This document shows positions 21,444-29,971 of a DNA stretch of 64,000 nt, piece after piece. The DNA lies in contig CACNRW010000001.1 in the NCBI GenBank assembly GCA_902622875.1, forward strand, positions 62,001 to 126,000. The letters run 5' to 3'. Both the position numbers and the translations under genes were made by a program. Positions within the stretch are counted from its first letter, which is position 1, and the number at the start of each line of letters is the position of its first letter. This stretch comes from an uncultured SAR116 cluster alpha proteobacterium. Its GTDB lineage: Bacteria; Pseudomonadota; Alphaproteobacteria; Puniceispirillales; Marisalimonadaceae. Below the pieces are notes generated by a model. That model ran no database searches and was not told the DNA's origin. It worked only from the letters and a program-made list of their open reading frames with translations.

Positions 21444-22298
21444 TTACTTCTCACATCTTGTTACTATAAAAACACCTATACATGAAAGAGATAAGCCAAA
21501 TAGATCAAGATACGAAAATTTTTCGTTTAGGATTATAAATGCCATTAAGGCTGAAACTGGAGGAACTAAGAAAAATAAAGTAGATGTTTGATTAGCTTTA
21601 TTTTGTTCTAACAACCACATCAAAATCAAAAAAGCTCCTAGTGAAACTCCAAATATTTGCCAAGACATAGCAAAAATGAATTCATTCGAAAAGTTTATAA
21701 AATAATTTTCAAAACAAAGCGCAAGAAAAAAGTGAAAAATTGAGGCACTTAACGCTTGAAAAAAATTATTACCTAAAAGTGACAAATCGGATTCTGATTT
21801 CTTTTGCCATATTATTCCAATAGACGAAGAAATCAATCCAATCAACCCTGCAAAAAATGCAAAGAAAGTTAAACCTTCTATTAAGTCAGAAGTGATTATA
21901 ATAAATGCACCGAAAAACCCAAAGCAAATACCCATCAACTGAAATTTAGATAAAGTCTCACTTAAAAAAAAATTTGCAAGAATAGATGTTAAAATAGGTT
22001 GTAATGAAACAATTAGAGCTATAAGACTAGCAGATATACCTTTTGATAAGGCATAAAAAACACTACCTAAATACAGACCATGAAATAATAAACCGCTAAT
22101 GGTCGCGTTTTTTAAAGCTTCTAAAGAGATTTTTTTATTTTTTGAAAAAAAAATAAAAAGTAAGAAAAAAAGAAAAGTTACAATTCCAAATCTAATTGAA
22201 AGTGAAAAAAATGGCGTAGCATTCTCAATTATTATTTTGCTTGTAATAAAAGCAGAAGACCAAAGTAAAACAAAAATTATTGGTATGATATTAAGAAT
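21444..22298 (-). CDS. EamA/DMT-family transporter with no standard start codon
   Basis: The ORF track shows only the C-terminal half, from a TTG at 21938, but the same frame stays open upstream to a stop at 22311-22313 and encodes a full first EamA repeat (IIPIIFVLLWSSAFITSKII, then 'GLYLGSVFYALSKGISASL' and 'ALIVSLQPILTSILANFFL'). The second repeat follows ('GVSLGAFLILMWLLEQNKA', 'FFLVPPVSALMAFIILNEKF'). From ATT 22298 the product is 284 aa with about ten membrane helices, the usual size for this family of metabolite exporters/importers. No ATG, GTG or TTG exists in frame before the first helix. AAAGAG lies 7 bases before the ATT. An out-of-frame ATG at 22312-22314 would come into frame if one base were removed. 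The substrate is unknown. Confidence 0.7.
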   Translation of the reverse strand: MLNIIPIIFVLLWSSAFITSKIIIENATPFFSLSIRFGIVTFLFFLLFIFFSKNKKISLEALKNATISGLLFHGLYLGSVFYALSKGISASLIALIVSLQPILTSILANFFLSETLSKFQLMGICFGFFGAFIIITSDLIEGLTFFAFFAGLIGLISSSIGIIWQKKSESDLSLLGNNFFQALSASIFHFFLALCFENYFINFSNEFIFAMSWQIFGVSLGAFLILMWLLEQNKANQTSTLFFLVPPVSALMAFIILNEKFSYLDLFGLSLSCIGVFIVTRCEK

Positions 22299-22317
22299 TT
22301 TTATTCTCTTTCATTAA

Positions 22318-22631
22318 ATAGTATTGTGAAATTATAAAATTTTTTCAATTGGATCCTCTAATCCAAGCTATTTATTATGCCTGCCTACCAACTGAGATCT
22401 ATTTAAGAGTCCAATATTATTAGTTGTAAGAAAAGCAAGAGCTAAACATTTATGTAAGGCATAATAAAATACAAGCATATAATTTTCATTAAAAAATTCT
22501 TTGTGATAGGGATTAATAGGTTCTATAAAAAAAGTACATACTTCTTGTTACTTATTTAGTGCCTATAATAAACTCAGATTTTTTGATTTCTCTAATATCT
22601 GTTATGTCTTTGAATAAATTTATTTAGGAAA
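22318..22631. other. Gene-free gap between the EamA and renalase-like genes
   Basis: This 314-base stretch holds no intact gene. On the minus strand there is a 59-codon open stretch (described separately) and just upstream of it, in another frame, a further 20-odd open codons (FKDITDIREIKKSEFIIGTK). TTGGAT/ATCCAA (22349-22366) can form a small hairpin but has no T-run after it. No tRNA or small RNA could be supported. Confidence 0.5.
22368..22547 (-). pseudogene. Possible decayed protein-coding fragment
   Basis: On the minus strand the frame between stops encodes 59 residues with protein-like composition, including 'IEPINPYHKEFF' and 'ALHKCLALAFLTTNN', ending '...SQLVGRHNK'. The only Met is 23 codons in, with no clear ribosome-binding site. 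Immediately upstream a second open stretch lies in a different frame. This could be the remnant of a longer gene broken by a frameshift, or chance. I do not recognise a family. Confidence 0.3.
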
Positions 22632-23576
22632 TTACTGAAGTCTTTTATATATTAAATCAGCAGCTTTTTCTCCAGAAATAAAAGCTGATTCAACATTTGG
22701 TCCCTCCATAAAATCACCTGCAATGGCAATAGGAAATTTTGGATCAATTTGAGGTCCTGATGAAACTTTCGTCACTCTAGCATATTTCCAAATTTGTAAA
22801 CTATGGAAATTAATTTTTAAGTTTTCTTCAAATGGGTATATAATTTTCTTAATTTCGGATAAGATTTCATTTTTAACCAATATCCTATCTTTATTTAAAC
22901 TTTTATTTGAAAAAGTTGCATTAGCGTGTGCAGTCCAAAAACGTAAGCTACTTCCAGCTGCCATCCAGCTTAAAATACCCTGTTTGTTATAATAATCAAA
23001 AAAATGTGGAACATTTTTAGGTTCCTTATCAAAGAAAAACATTAGTGCAACGCAAGAATCGTAAGAAGCAGTCTTAAGAGTGTTTTTTAAGGTTGGAAAT
23101 CCTTTCATTAAGTCTATGTTTTGTGGAGCCGGAGGAGTAGATATTACACCGTCATATGTTTGCCAAATGCTACTTTTGTTGTCAATGACACTGATTTTGT
23201 CATTATAAGGTATTAAATGGCAAACTTTAGCATTTTGGATAATATTAAGATATTGAGATAAATTCATTAAAAAATTTCTCATAGATTCATAACCTCTATA
23301 TCTTGGAGGTGAAAAACTTCCATATTTTTGAATATATTTTTTGTTTACTCCATTTTGGATAATTTTCTGGAAGTTATCTGATTTCGCATTAAAAAACTGT
23401 GCACCATGATAAAAATAATATGTCTTATTTCTAATTTTAACTTCTCGGGTTCCTATCCTTCCTCCTATAAAGTTACCCTTGTCAATTATAGTTGCTTCCA
23501 AACCATAAGATTTTAGCTTTAATGATGAAGAAATTCCTGCTATTCCTGAACCAATAATTAGAATTTTTTTTGACAT
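22632..23576 (-). CDS. Renalase-like FAD-dependent oxidoreductase
   Basis: The 314-aa product has an N-terminal FAD-binding Rossmann motif, ILIIGSGIAGISSSLKLKSY, followed by the second FAD contact 'GNFIGGRIGTREV'. The C-terminal FAD motif is IAIAGDFMEGPNVESAFISG. The size and the block 'YHGAQFFNAKSDNFQKII' are those of the COG3380/renalase group, distant relatives of amine oxidases. Bacterial renalases oxidise wrongly reduced dihydro-NAD(P) isomers; whether this one does cannot be read from the sequence. ATG 23576 is divergent from the HAD gene with a 47-base gap. Confidence 0.75.
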   Translation of the reverse strand: MSKKILIIGSGIAGISSSLKLKSYGLEATIIDKGNFIGGRIGTREVKIRNKTYYFYHGAQFFNAKSDNFQKIIQNGVNKKYIQKYGSFSPPRYRGYESMRNFLMNLSQYLNIIQNAKVCHLIPYNDKISVIDNKSSIWQTYDGVISTPPAPQNIDLMKGFPTLKNTLKTASYDSCVALMFFFDKEPKNVPHFFDYYNKQGILSWMAAGSSLRFWTAHANATFSNKSLNKDRILVKNEILSEIKKIIYPFEENLKINFHSLQIWKYARVTKVSSGPQIDPKFPIAIAGDFMEGPNVESAFISGEKAADLIYKRLQ

Positions 23577-23623
23577 ATGTAAACTTTCATAAAAAATATA
23601 TTTTATAGGATAAAAAATATAAT

Positions 23624-24619
23624 ATGGATAATTTTTTTGTAAAATCTGAATTTGTTTTAGAAAAATTTAAATTTGAAGAAAATTTTGCAATTCCATTAGT
23701 TAAAAATATGGATGCAGAAAATGTAGTTAATGTTTATGAAAGTATGCGTCACTTTTTTCCTACTTATCAAGAAAATAGTCAAAGGACAACTTTAGCGCCA
23801 AAGTTAGAAAATATTTTAGATCAATTTGAAGCATTGTTACTTGATGCGTTTGGGGTTTTAAATACTGGTGCTACATTAGTACCAGGAATTGTTAAAACAT
23901 TAAATATAGCTCGAGAAAAAAAAATTACCCTTTTAGTAGTTACAAATGGTGCAAGTAATAATTCATACAAAAAAAGAGAACAACTTTCTTCCTTAGGACT
24001 TGAGTTTTCAGATGAAGAAATAATTTCGAGCAGAGAAGTTGCTGAAATATTTCTATCATACAATCAACCAGAAGGCCCTTTAGGTGTTATGGGCAACATA
24101 GGGGATGACTTAAATATACCTAATCTAAATTGTATTCATCTTGAACAAGATTACTCAATGTTTGAGGAAATGAACTCATTTATTTTGCTAGGCACTCTTC
24201 GATGGGATACCGTATGGCAAGAGCTATTATTTAATTCGTTAAAAGAAAAACCTAGACCGTTATTTGTCGCTAATCCAGATTTGGTTGCTCCTCATGAAGA
24301 AAAGTTTAGCATAGAGCCTGCATATTATGTATCGCACTTAATTAAAAATGGAATTCATCTTCCATTTTGGTTAGGCAAACCTTTTCCAACAATATTTCAA
24401 CTTGCTATGAATAGAATTAATGAATTATCTGGTAGGCACATACCTTTGTCCAAAATAGGTATGGTTGGTGATACGCTGCATACTGATATACTAGGTGCAA
24501 ATAGTTTTGGTTTAAAATCAATATTAATGACTAAACATGGCTTGCTTAAAAACATAAATGTTGGAAAAATGATTAAACATACCAATATTATTCCTGATTA
24601 TATTGTCGAAAGTCCCTAA
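23624..24619 (+). CDS. HAD-superfamily hydrolase, subclass IIA (TIGR01459 type)
   Basis: HAD-IIA enzymes (NagD/phosphoglycolate phosphatase relatives) remove phosphate from small molecules. Motif I is 'LLLDAFGVLNTGATLVPG' (nucleophile Asp near residue 73, the second acidic position replaced as is usual in this subgroup). Motif II is VVTNGASNNSYKKREQL. The Lys of motif III is in WLGKPFPTIFQLAM, and motif IV is MVGDTLHTDILGANSFGLKS. The 70 residues before motif I are an unassigned extension. It is the first of four closely packed genes (HAD, ABC ATPase, FolM-like, FolB) with gaps of 1-3 bases. The substrate is unknown; a phosphatase step in folate synthesis is a possibility raised only by the neighbours. 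Confidence 0.82.
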   Translation: MDNFFVKSEFVLEKFKFEENFAIPLVKNMDAENVVNVYESMRHFFPTYQENSQRTTLAPKLENILDQFEALLLDAFGVLNTGATLVPGIVKTLNIAREKKITLLVVTNGASNNSYKKREQLSSLGLEFSDEEIISSREVAEIFLSYNQPEGPLGVMGNIGDDLNIPNLNCIHLEQDYSMFEEMNSFILLGTLRWDTVWQELLFNSLKEKPRPLFVANPDLVAPHEEKFSIEPAYYVSHLIKNGIHLPFWLGKPFPTIFQLAMNRINELSGRHIPLSKIGMVGDTLHTDILGANSFGLKSILMTKHGLLKNINVGKMIKHTNIIPDYIVESP

Positions 24620-24622
24620 AAA

Positions 24623-25420
24623 ATGAATACTTGTTCAATTGATGATTTAATTTTTGACAAGGTATCTTTCTCTTATGAAGATAAGATTAATAAAAAAGAA
24701 ATTTTAAATAATTTTAGTTATAAAATTAAAAAAGGAAAGTTTACAACTATAATAGGTCCTTCTGGTTCAGGAAAAACATCTTTGTTAAAACTAATTTCAG
24801 GTATATTTAAATTTGAAAAAGGAGAAATAAAATTTGAAAATGAAATCTTACAACTAAAATTGAGAGATATAAGTTTAGTGCAACAAACTGCTTCACTAAT
24901 GCCTTGGATGAATGTTTACCAGAATGTTGAGTTAGGAAATATAAATAAAAGAAATAAAAAATTTAATAAAATTAACAAAATTATTAAAGATTTAGGTTTG
25001 CAAGAATATATAAACTTCTTCCCTTATCAATTATCAGGTGGTTTGTTACAAAGAGTTGCTATAGCAAGAGCATTATTATTTAAACCTAAATTATTACTTT
25101 TAGATGAGCCTTTTGCTGCTCTAGATAATTTAAGTAGAGAAATCATATCCACAGAACTTATTTCAATTATTAAAAAAGAAGCAGTTACTGTTATCATGGT
25201 CACTCATTCTATAGAAGAAGCAGCATTACTCAGTGATGAAGTATTAGTAATCGGATTTGCGCCAGTAAATGTTATTAAAAGTTTTATTCCGCCTAAAAGT
25301 AAAAATTCTGAATCTTGGCAGAAATTAGGACTTAGAAAATCATTAGAAGATAAATGTTTTCGTAAGTATTTAAAATCAATAAGGGATACCTCATACAAAG
25401 CTTTACAAAAGGAAATTTAA
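24623..25420 (+). CDS. ABC transporter ATP-binding protein (SsuB/TauB/NrtD-like)
   Basis: A stand-alone ABC ATPase of 265 aa. Walker A is IIGPSGSGKTSLLKLISG near residue 44. The Q-loop is VQQTASLMPWMNVYQNVELG, with the MPW..N pattern typical of nitrate/sulfonate/taurine importers. The signature is YQLSGGLLQRVAIARALL, Walker B LLLLDEPFAALDNLSRE, and the switch His is in VTHSIEEAALLSDEV. No permease or binding protein is adjacent. It is wedged between the HAD hydrolase (3 bases) and the FolM-like gene (2 bases). A permease and binding protein without ATPase occur about 14 kb away (YnjB/YnjC-like), but pairing them is speculation. Confidence 0.85.
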   Translation: MNTCSIDDLIFDKVSFSYEDKINKKEILNNFSYKIKKGKFTTIIGPSGSGKTSLLKLISGIFKFEKGEIKFENEILQLKLRDISLVQQTASLMPWMNVYQNVELGNINKRNKKFNKINKIIKDLGLQEYINFFPYQLSGGLLQRVAIARALLFKPKLLLLDEPFAALDNLSREIISTELISIIKKEAVTVIMVTHSIEEAALLSDEVLVIGFAPVNVIKSFIPPKSKNSESWQKLGLRKSLEDKCFRKYLKSIRDTSYKALQKEI

Positions 25421-25422
25421 CT

Positions 25423-26196
25423 TTGACAAAAAAGAACAAAACAATTTTAGTCACTGCATCTGCAAAAAGATTGGGAAAATTAATAGCAACAGATTTAGTT
25501 AAAGCGGGATGGGGAGTAGCTGTTCATTACAATAAATCAAAACAACTGGCAGAAGAAACTGCAAATGAATTATTAAAAATTGGGGGTAAAGTAACATTAC
25601 ATCAAGCTGATCTAACCATTAATTCAGATATTGTAAAATTAATTAAGGATTTAGAAGAACAAAATTCAATTTGGTGTGGATTAATAAATAATGCAGGTTA
25701 TTTCAACTATGATAATGGTGTTAACTTTGATATTGCATCACTTAATAATCACATGTCGGTAAATTTCACTGCACCAACAATTTTAACTCAAGCATTAGCT
25801 AAACATACTTTAAATTTAAAAAAAAAGAAAAAGAATGCACAAGGTTTTGTTATTAATATAATTGATGCAAAAATTTTTGGACTTAATCCAGATTATTATA
25901 CTTATACTTTATCGAAACAAGCTATGTACGGTCTTACAAAAATGTCTGCATTGACATATTCATCTTCTTTGAGAGTAAACGGTATAGCTCCCGGCATTAC
26001 TTTATTAGCCCCTGGACAGGATGAAAAGGCATTTAGAAAATCTCATAAGAAAAACTTGTTAAAATCATCTTCTACAGTTGAAGAAATTTTAAATACTATC
26101 CAACTTATAATTCACTCTAAATCAATGACTGGACACGTAACACTTCTTGATGGAGGAGCACATCTTGCTCCACCTAGAAGGGATGTCGGTTTATAA
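25423..26196 (+). CDS. folM: FolM-like short-chain dehydrogenase (dihydromonapterin/pteridine reductase type)
   Basis: The 257-aa SDR begins ILVTASAKRLGKLIATDLVK, where the Lys-Arg-Leu-Gly in place of the classic G-rich loop is typical of pteridine reductases and FolM. The catalytic Tyr-x3-Lys is in DYYTYTLSKQAMYGLTKMSA, and 'INNAGYFNYD' is the NNAG motif. The C-terminus 'VTLLDGGAHLAPPRRDVGL' is also seen in this group. The start is TTG 25423, with AAAAGGA nine bases upstream; no ATG is near. The gene ends one base before the FolB start, which supports a role in reduced pterin or folate synthesis. Confidence 0.78.
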   Translation: MTKKNKTILVTASAKRLGKLIATDLVKAGWGVAVHYNKSKQLAEETANELLKIGGKVTLHQADLTINSDIVKLIKDLEEQNSIWCGLINNAGYFNYDNGVNFDIASLNNHMSVNFTAPTILTQALAKHTLNLKKKKKNAQGFVINIIDAKIFGLNPDYYTYTLSKQAMYGLTKMSALTYSSSLRVNGIAPGITLLAPGQDEKAFRKSHKKNLLKSSSTVEEILNTIQLIIHSKSMTGHVTLLDGGAHLAPPRRDVGL

Positions 26197-26197
26197 T

Positions 26198-26566
26198 ATG
26201 GATTACACAATGACAACTAGAAAAAGAAAAATATTTATAAATAACTTGATACTGATTGCTTCAATCGGCGTGTATGAACAAGAAAAAAAAAATAAGCAAA
26301 AAATAATTGTCAACTTAGAGATATTACTTACTAATGATACTGAACCTAAAAGTGATAATTTACAACAAACCCAAGATTATAGTCAGTTTAGAAAATGTGT
26401 GACTGACGTAGTGGATAGTAAGCATTTTGATTTACTTGAGATTTTAACTAAAAAAATACATACAGCTATTTCAAAAAACAAATTCGTTGTTGGAGTAAAG
26501 GTAAAAATATCTAAACCGGACATTTTTGATAATTGTGAAGTTGCTTATGAATTATCTAGTATTTAA
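26198..26566 (+). CDS. folB: Dihydroneopterin aldolase FolB
   Basis: FolB cleaves 7,8-dihydroneopterin to 6-hydroxymethyl-dihydropterin in folate synthesis. The product (122 aa) has the T-fold motifs: IFINNLILIASIGVYEQEKK at the N-terminus, 'QDYSQFRKCVTDVVDSKHFD' and the catalytic-region 'LLEILTKKIHTAI', then 'VKVKISKPDIFDNCEVAYEL'. The ORF track begins at 26147 inside the preceding gene; ATG 26198 directly after the FolM-like stop is the likely start (ATG 26210 is an alternative). It meets gloB tail to tail with a 4-base overlap. Confidence 0.85.
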   Translation: MDYTMTTRKRKIFINNLILIASIGVYEQEKKNKQKIIVNLEILLTNDTEPKSDNLQQTQDYSQFRKCVTDVVDSKHFDLLEILTKKIHTAISKNKFVVGVKVKISKPDIFDNCEVAYELSSI

Positions 26567-27327
26567 AAGTTATCTTTATTTGATCTAATGGCGCTAAAAA
26601 TCTCATTAGGAGTATTTTTTTTTAAACTAATATTATCTATTAAATTTTGATCATCAGCTCTCAAAAAAGGATTAATAAATTTTTCCTTTCCTAATTCAAA
26701 AGGTATTGTTGGTAAACCACTTTTTCTTTTATTTTGTATTTCTATAATGGCTTGTTCTAACAACTGATTATTAGGATCAATGTGTTTGGCAAATTTTGCA
26801 TTTGAAGAAGTGTATTCATGGCCACAATATATTAACGTATCATTAGGTAAAGATCTTAGTTTTATCAAGCTTGACCACATTTGGTCCATTGTACCTTCAA
26901 AAACTCGACCACAACCAAGATAAAATAATGTATCACCAGAAAACAAACATTTTTCATCAGACATGTAAAAACATACATGACCTAAAGTGTGACCAGGTGT
27001 ATGAATGACTCTAGTTTTCGTCCCTGCAATATTAATTAAATCATTATCTGAAACTAAAATATCTATATTTGAAATACGACTTTTATCATATATAGGTGCA
27101 ATTAATTTTGAATTATAAATTTCTAAAAGTTCGGCATTCCCTCCGATATGATCATGGTGGTGATGAGTGTTAACTATTTCGTCTAAATCCCAACCTTTAC
27201 TTTTTAAAAACTTTATTACAGGAGTTGATTCTCCAGGATCAATTACACAAGTAATATTTTTTGCTTCGTTTCGTATTAAATAGATATAATTATCTGAAAA
27301 AGAATCAATTATGTTGATTTCAAGCAT
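26563..27327 (-). CDS. gloB: Hydroxyacylglutathione hydrolase (glyoxalase II)
   Basis: Glyoxalase II hydrolyses S-lactoylglutathione to lactate and glutathione, the second step of methylglyoxal removal. The metallo-beta-lactamase motif THHHHDHIGG is at about residue 53. HTPGHTLGHVCFY and FSGDTLFYLGCGRVFEGT supply the other metal ligands, and YCGHEYTSSNAKFA is the family-specific block. The C-terminal substrate-binding domain ends with 'NPFLRADDQNL'. Length 254 aa from ATG 27327; the ORF track begins four codons earlier at ATG 27339, which is also possible. Confidence 0.93.
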   Translation of the reverse strand: MLEINIIDSFSDNYIYLIRNEAKNITCVIDPGESTPVIKFLKSKGWDLDEIVNTHHHHDHIGGNAELLEIYNSKLIAPIYDKSRISNIDILVSDNDLINIAGTKTRVIHTPGHTLGHVCFYMSDEKCLFSGDTLFYLGCGRVFEGTMDQMWSSLIKLRSLPNDTLIYCGHEYTSSNAKFAKHIDPNNQLLEQAIIEIQNKRKSGLPTIPFELGKEKFINPFLRADDQNLIDNISLKKNTPNEIFSAIRSNKDNF

Positions 27328-27459
27328 TTTTACCCACATAAATTAAAATAATTAAGAATTTAATTTATGAAATTACATTATTTTACATATTAATATAATC
27401 AAAAAGTTTATTTTATTTTATTAAAGTATATATATAGCAGTAAATATTAAAGGATTAAA

Positions 27460-28002
27460 ATGAGTGAAACAGATTTAGATGATCTTAGATCAAAGATTGA
27501 CCAAATTGATGCTAATTTATGTCAATTGATAAAAGAGAGACAATCTTTAGCCTCAAAAATAATGAGCGCAAAAAATGGTGGCTTTCCTTTTGATCCTAAA
27601 AGAGAAGAAGAATTAATAAAAAAATTAGTTAATTTTGGTTTAGACAAATTTCTAGTTGAAAAAGTTTGGCGCCAAATTATTTCATCAAATTTGTCAATGC
27701 AAAAAGCTCTCAAAATTGGAGTTGCAGGAAATGATGATGAAATACAATCTGCTTATTCTGCGCACTTTGGTAACTATTTTAAAACTACATATTATTTGAG
27801 TGTTGTGAGTTTATTAGCTGCATTAGAAAAAAAAGACATTGAGTTAGGGTTTATAGATAGTAAAAGTATTAACAAAATTAAGAATCAGACAGAAATTAAA
27901 GTTAATTTTGATATTTTAGCAAACGTTCCACTCTACAAAAGTACTAACCAAAAAGATTATAATATTATTAAACTTAAAAATGATAAATTATGGGTTGATT
28001 AA
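27460..28002 (+). CDS. Chorismate mutase (AroQ class) with short C-terminal extension
   Basis: Residues 1-85 form an AroQ-type chorismate mutase: 'DDLRSKIDQIDANLCQLIKE' with the family Arg, 'RQSLASKIMSAKNG' and 'FDPKREEELIKKL'. This converts chorismate to prephenate. The remaining 95 residues (KIGVAGNDDEIQSAYSAHFG...) do not match a domain I can name; related alphaproteobacterial proteins carry a longer C-terminal part, so this may be a shortened version. The stop and the hisC start overlap (TAATG), and hisC is followed by the prephenate dehydrogenase gene, which places the group in tyrosine/phenylalanine synthesis. Confidence 0.82.
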   Translation: MSETDLDDLRSKIDQIDANLCQLIKERQSLASKIMSAKNGGFPFDPKREEELIKKLVNFGLDKFLVEKVWRQIISSNLSMQKALKIGVAGNDDEIQSAYSAHFGNYFKTTYYLSVVSLLAALEKKDIELGFIDSKSINKIKNQTEIKVNFDILANVPLYKSTNQKDYNIIKLKNDKLWVD

Positions 28003-29090
28003 TGAATAATCCTACTGCTAAAGCAAGTATTGAAAAATTAGAGACTTACAAACCAAACTTTGGTAAAAGCAAAATAAATAATCTAATTAGATTATCAGCA
28101 AATGAAGGTGCTTTAGGAACGTCTCTCAAAGCTATAAAAGCCCTAAATTCTTTTACTCAAAATATAAATAGATATCCACCTCAAATTGGTGACGATTTAA
28201 TAAGCGCCATAGCAAATAGATACTCTCTTGATAAGAAGAAAATTATTTTAGGAAATGGGTCTGATGAGTTAATTTCTATAATTACCCAAGCTTTTTTAGA
28301 GTCCACAGATGAGGCTATTTACACAGAATTTGGTTTTCTTCAATTTCCTCAAGCGATATCGGTGGCTGGAGCAAAGGGCATAGTAGCAAAAGATGTCAAT
28401 TTTACAGCTAATGTAGATAATATTCTTTCAAAAATTAATAAAAAAACTAAGTTAATTTTTTTAGCTAATGCTAACAACCCAACAGGTACTTTTATTCCAA
28501 AAGAGGAAGTAATTAGGTTACATAAATCAATGCCGTCCAATATTTTGCTAGTTTATGATGCCGCATATTCAGAATTTATAAATAATGATGACTATATTGA
28601 TGGAAGTAGTTTAGTCAATAATCATGACAATGTGATAATGTTAAGGACATTTTCTAAGTTACATGGTTTAGCCTCTCTAAGGTTAGGCTGGGGATATTGT
28701 TCTGAATATATTTTAACTAATCTTATGAAGGTAAGAGGACCATTTAGTGTAAACAGTGCTGCTATGCTAGCAGGTATTGCAGCGATAGAAGATATAGAAT
28801 TCCAAGAAAAATCCGTTTCACATAATTTAGAATGGATGCGGTGGTTTGAAAAAGAATTAAAATTATTGAACTTAGATTTCCAAACATCAGTTACTAACTT
28901 TTTATTAATAAAATTTCCAAATAATGTTCTCAATAGTGCCCAAAACGCCGTAAAGTTTTTAGCTGAGAAAGGAATTTTAGTCAGAGGAATGAATGCATAT
29001 GGTTTGCCTAATTATTTAAGAGTTTCTATTGGCAATGAAGAAGAAAATATCATTTTTATAAAACAACTAAAAAGTTTCTTAGATAATTAA
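28002..29090 (+). CDS. hisC: Histidinol-phosphate aminotransferase family (HisC), probably aromatic as well
   Basis: A fold-type I PLP aminotransferase of 362 aa. Visible are LSANEGALGTSLKAIKAL, the GNGSDELISIITQAFL helix, ANANNPTGTFIP, VYDAAYSEF and the PLP-binding Lys in TFSKLHGLASLRLGWGY. These fit HisC, which acts on imidazole-acetol phosphate in histidine synthesis. Many HisC relatives also transaminate prephenate or phenylpyruvate. The position between chorismate mutase and prephenate dehydrogenase suggests such a role here; the sequence cannot separate the two. Confidence 0.88.
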   Translation: MNNPTAKASIEKLETYKPNFGKSKINNLIRLSANEGALGTSLKAIKALNSFTQNINRYPPQIGDDLISAIANRYSLDKKKIILGNGSDELISIITQAFLESTDEAIYTEFGFLQFPQAISVAGAKGIVAKDVNFTANVDNILSKINKKTKLIFLANANNPTGTFIPKEEVIRLHKSMPSNILLVYDAAYSEFINNDDYIDGSSLVNNHDNVIMLRTFSKLHGLASLRLGWGYCSEYILTNLMKVRGPFSVNSAAMLAGIAAIEDIEFQEKSVSHNLEWMRWFEKELKLLNLDFQTSVTNFLLIKFPNNVLNSAQNAVKFLAEKGILVRGMNAYGLPNYLRVSIGNEEENIIFIKQLKSFLDN

Positions 29091-29092
29091 AT

Positions 29093-29971
29093 ATGGATTT
29101 AAATTTTAAAAAAATTTCAATAATAGGATTGGGTTTAATTGGAACTTCGATTTTACACGCAATTAAAGATAAAAAAGAAGATGAATTAGTAACTTTTGCA
29201 TATGATATTAACCCTGAGCATAGAAAGATTGTATTGCAAATGAAGATTGCAACTTTTGTGTGTGAAGATATTAAAGATGCAGTAAGAGAAGCTGATTTAG
29301 TAATTCTTGCTGTACCTGTTGGATCCATGAAGACAGTTGCTAATTTGATAGCACCATTTCTTAAGAAAAATACAGTTGTTACGGACACAGGCTCAACAAA
29401 AGGGTCAGTCGTAAATGATGTTTATCCTTATATGCCTGATAATGTTTATTTTATACCATCACATCCTCTAGCGGGTACTGAATATTCTGGCCCAAAATCA
29501 GGTTTTAGTTCTTTATTTAAAAATAGATATTGGTTAATAGTTTACGATAAAAAAACATATGAAACCAAAAAGTTAATTAATTTTTTTCAAACATTAGGAT
29601 CATTTGTAGAAATTGTAAATACAGAATATCATGATAAAATTTTAGCAATCACCTCTCATTTACCACACTTAATTGCTTATACTATTGTTGGAACGGCATC
29701 TGATCTTGAAACTGATCTAAAAAATGATGTAATTAAATTTTCTGCATCAGGATTTAGAGATTTTACTAGAATAGCATCTTCTGACCCTATAATGTGGAGA
29801 GATGTTTTTCTAAATAACTCAGATGCAGTTCTTGAGATGCTTCAGAGATTTAACGAAGATTTGTCAGACTTACAAAAAGCAATAAGGAAAAAAGATGGAG
29901 TTAAATTACATTCTTTTTTTTCTAGAACAAGGTCAATTCGAAAAAAAATTATTGATGCTGGTCAAATTTAG
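29093..29971 (+). CDS. tyrC: Prephenate/arogenate dehydrogenase
   Basis: The enzyme oxidatively decarboxylates prephenate (or arogenate) with NAD(P) in tyrosine synthesis. The dinucleotide-binding motif is ISIIGLGLIGTSILHAIK at the N-terminus. The catalytic region FIPSHPLAGTEYSGPKSGFS contains the family His (about residue 125), and 'ITSHLPHLIAYTIVG' the second conserved His. Length 292 aa is normal for the single-domain cyclohexadienyl type. It starts 2 bases after hisC. The stop is adjacent to the convergent YdcF-like gene, with no base between. Confidence 0.9.
   Translation: MDLNFKKISIIGLGLIGTSILHAIKDKKEDELVTFAYDINPEHRKIVLQMKIATFVCEDIKDAVREADLVILAVPVGSMKTVANLIAPFLKKNTVVTDTGSTKGSVVNDVYPYMPDNVYFIPSHPLAGTEYSGPKSGFSSLFKNRYWLIVYDKKTYETKKLINFFQTLGSFVEIVNTEYHDKILAITSHLPHLIAYTIVGTASDLETDLKNDVIKFSASGFRDFTRIASSDPIMWRDVFLNNSDAVLEMLQRFNEDLSDLQKAIRKKDGVKLHSFFSRTRSIRKKIIDAGQI

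Noticed and set aside
22381-22405. Minus-strand string CTCAGTTGGTAGGC resembling a tRNA D-arm
   Set aside because: No acceptor stem, anticodon arm or GTTCRA T-loop can be built around it; the same bases read as codons in the open stretch at 22368-22547.
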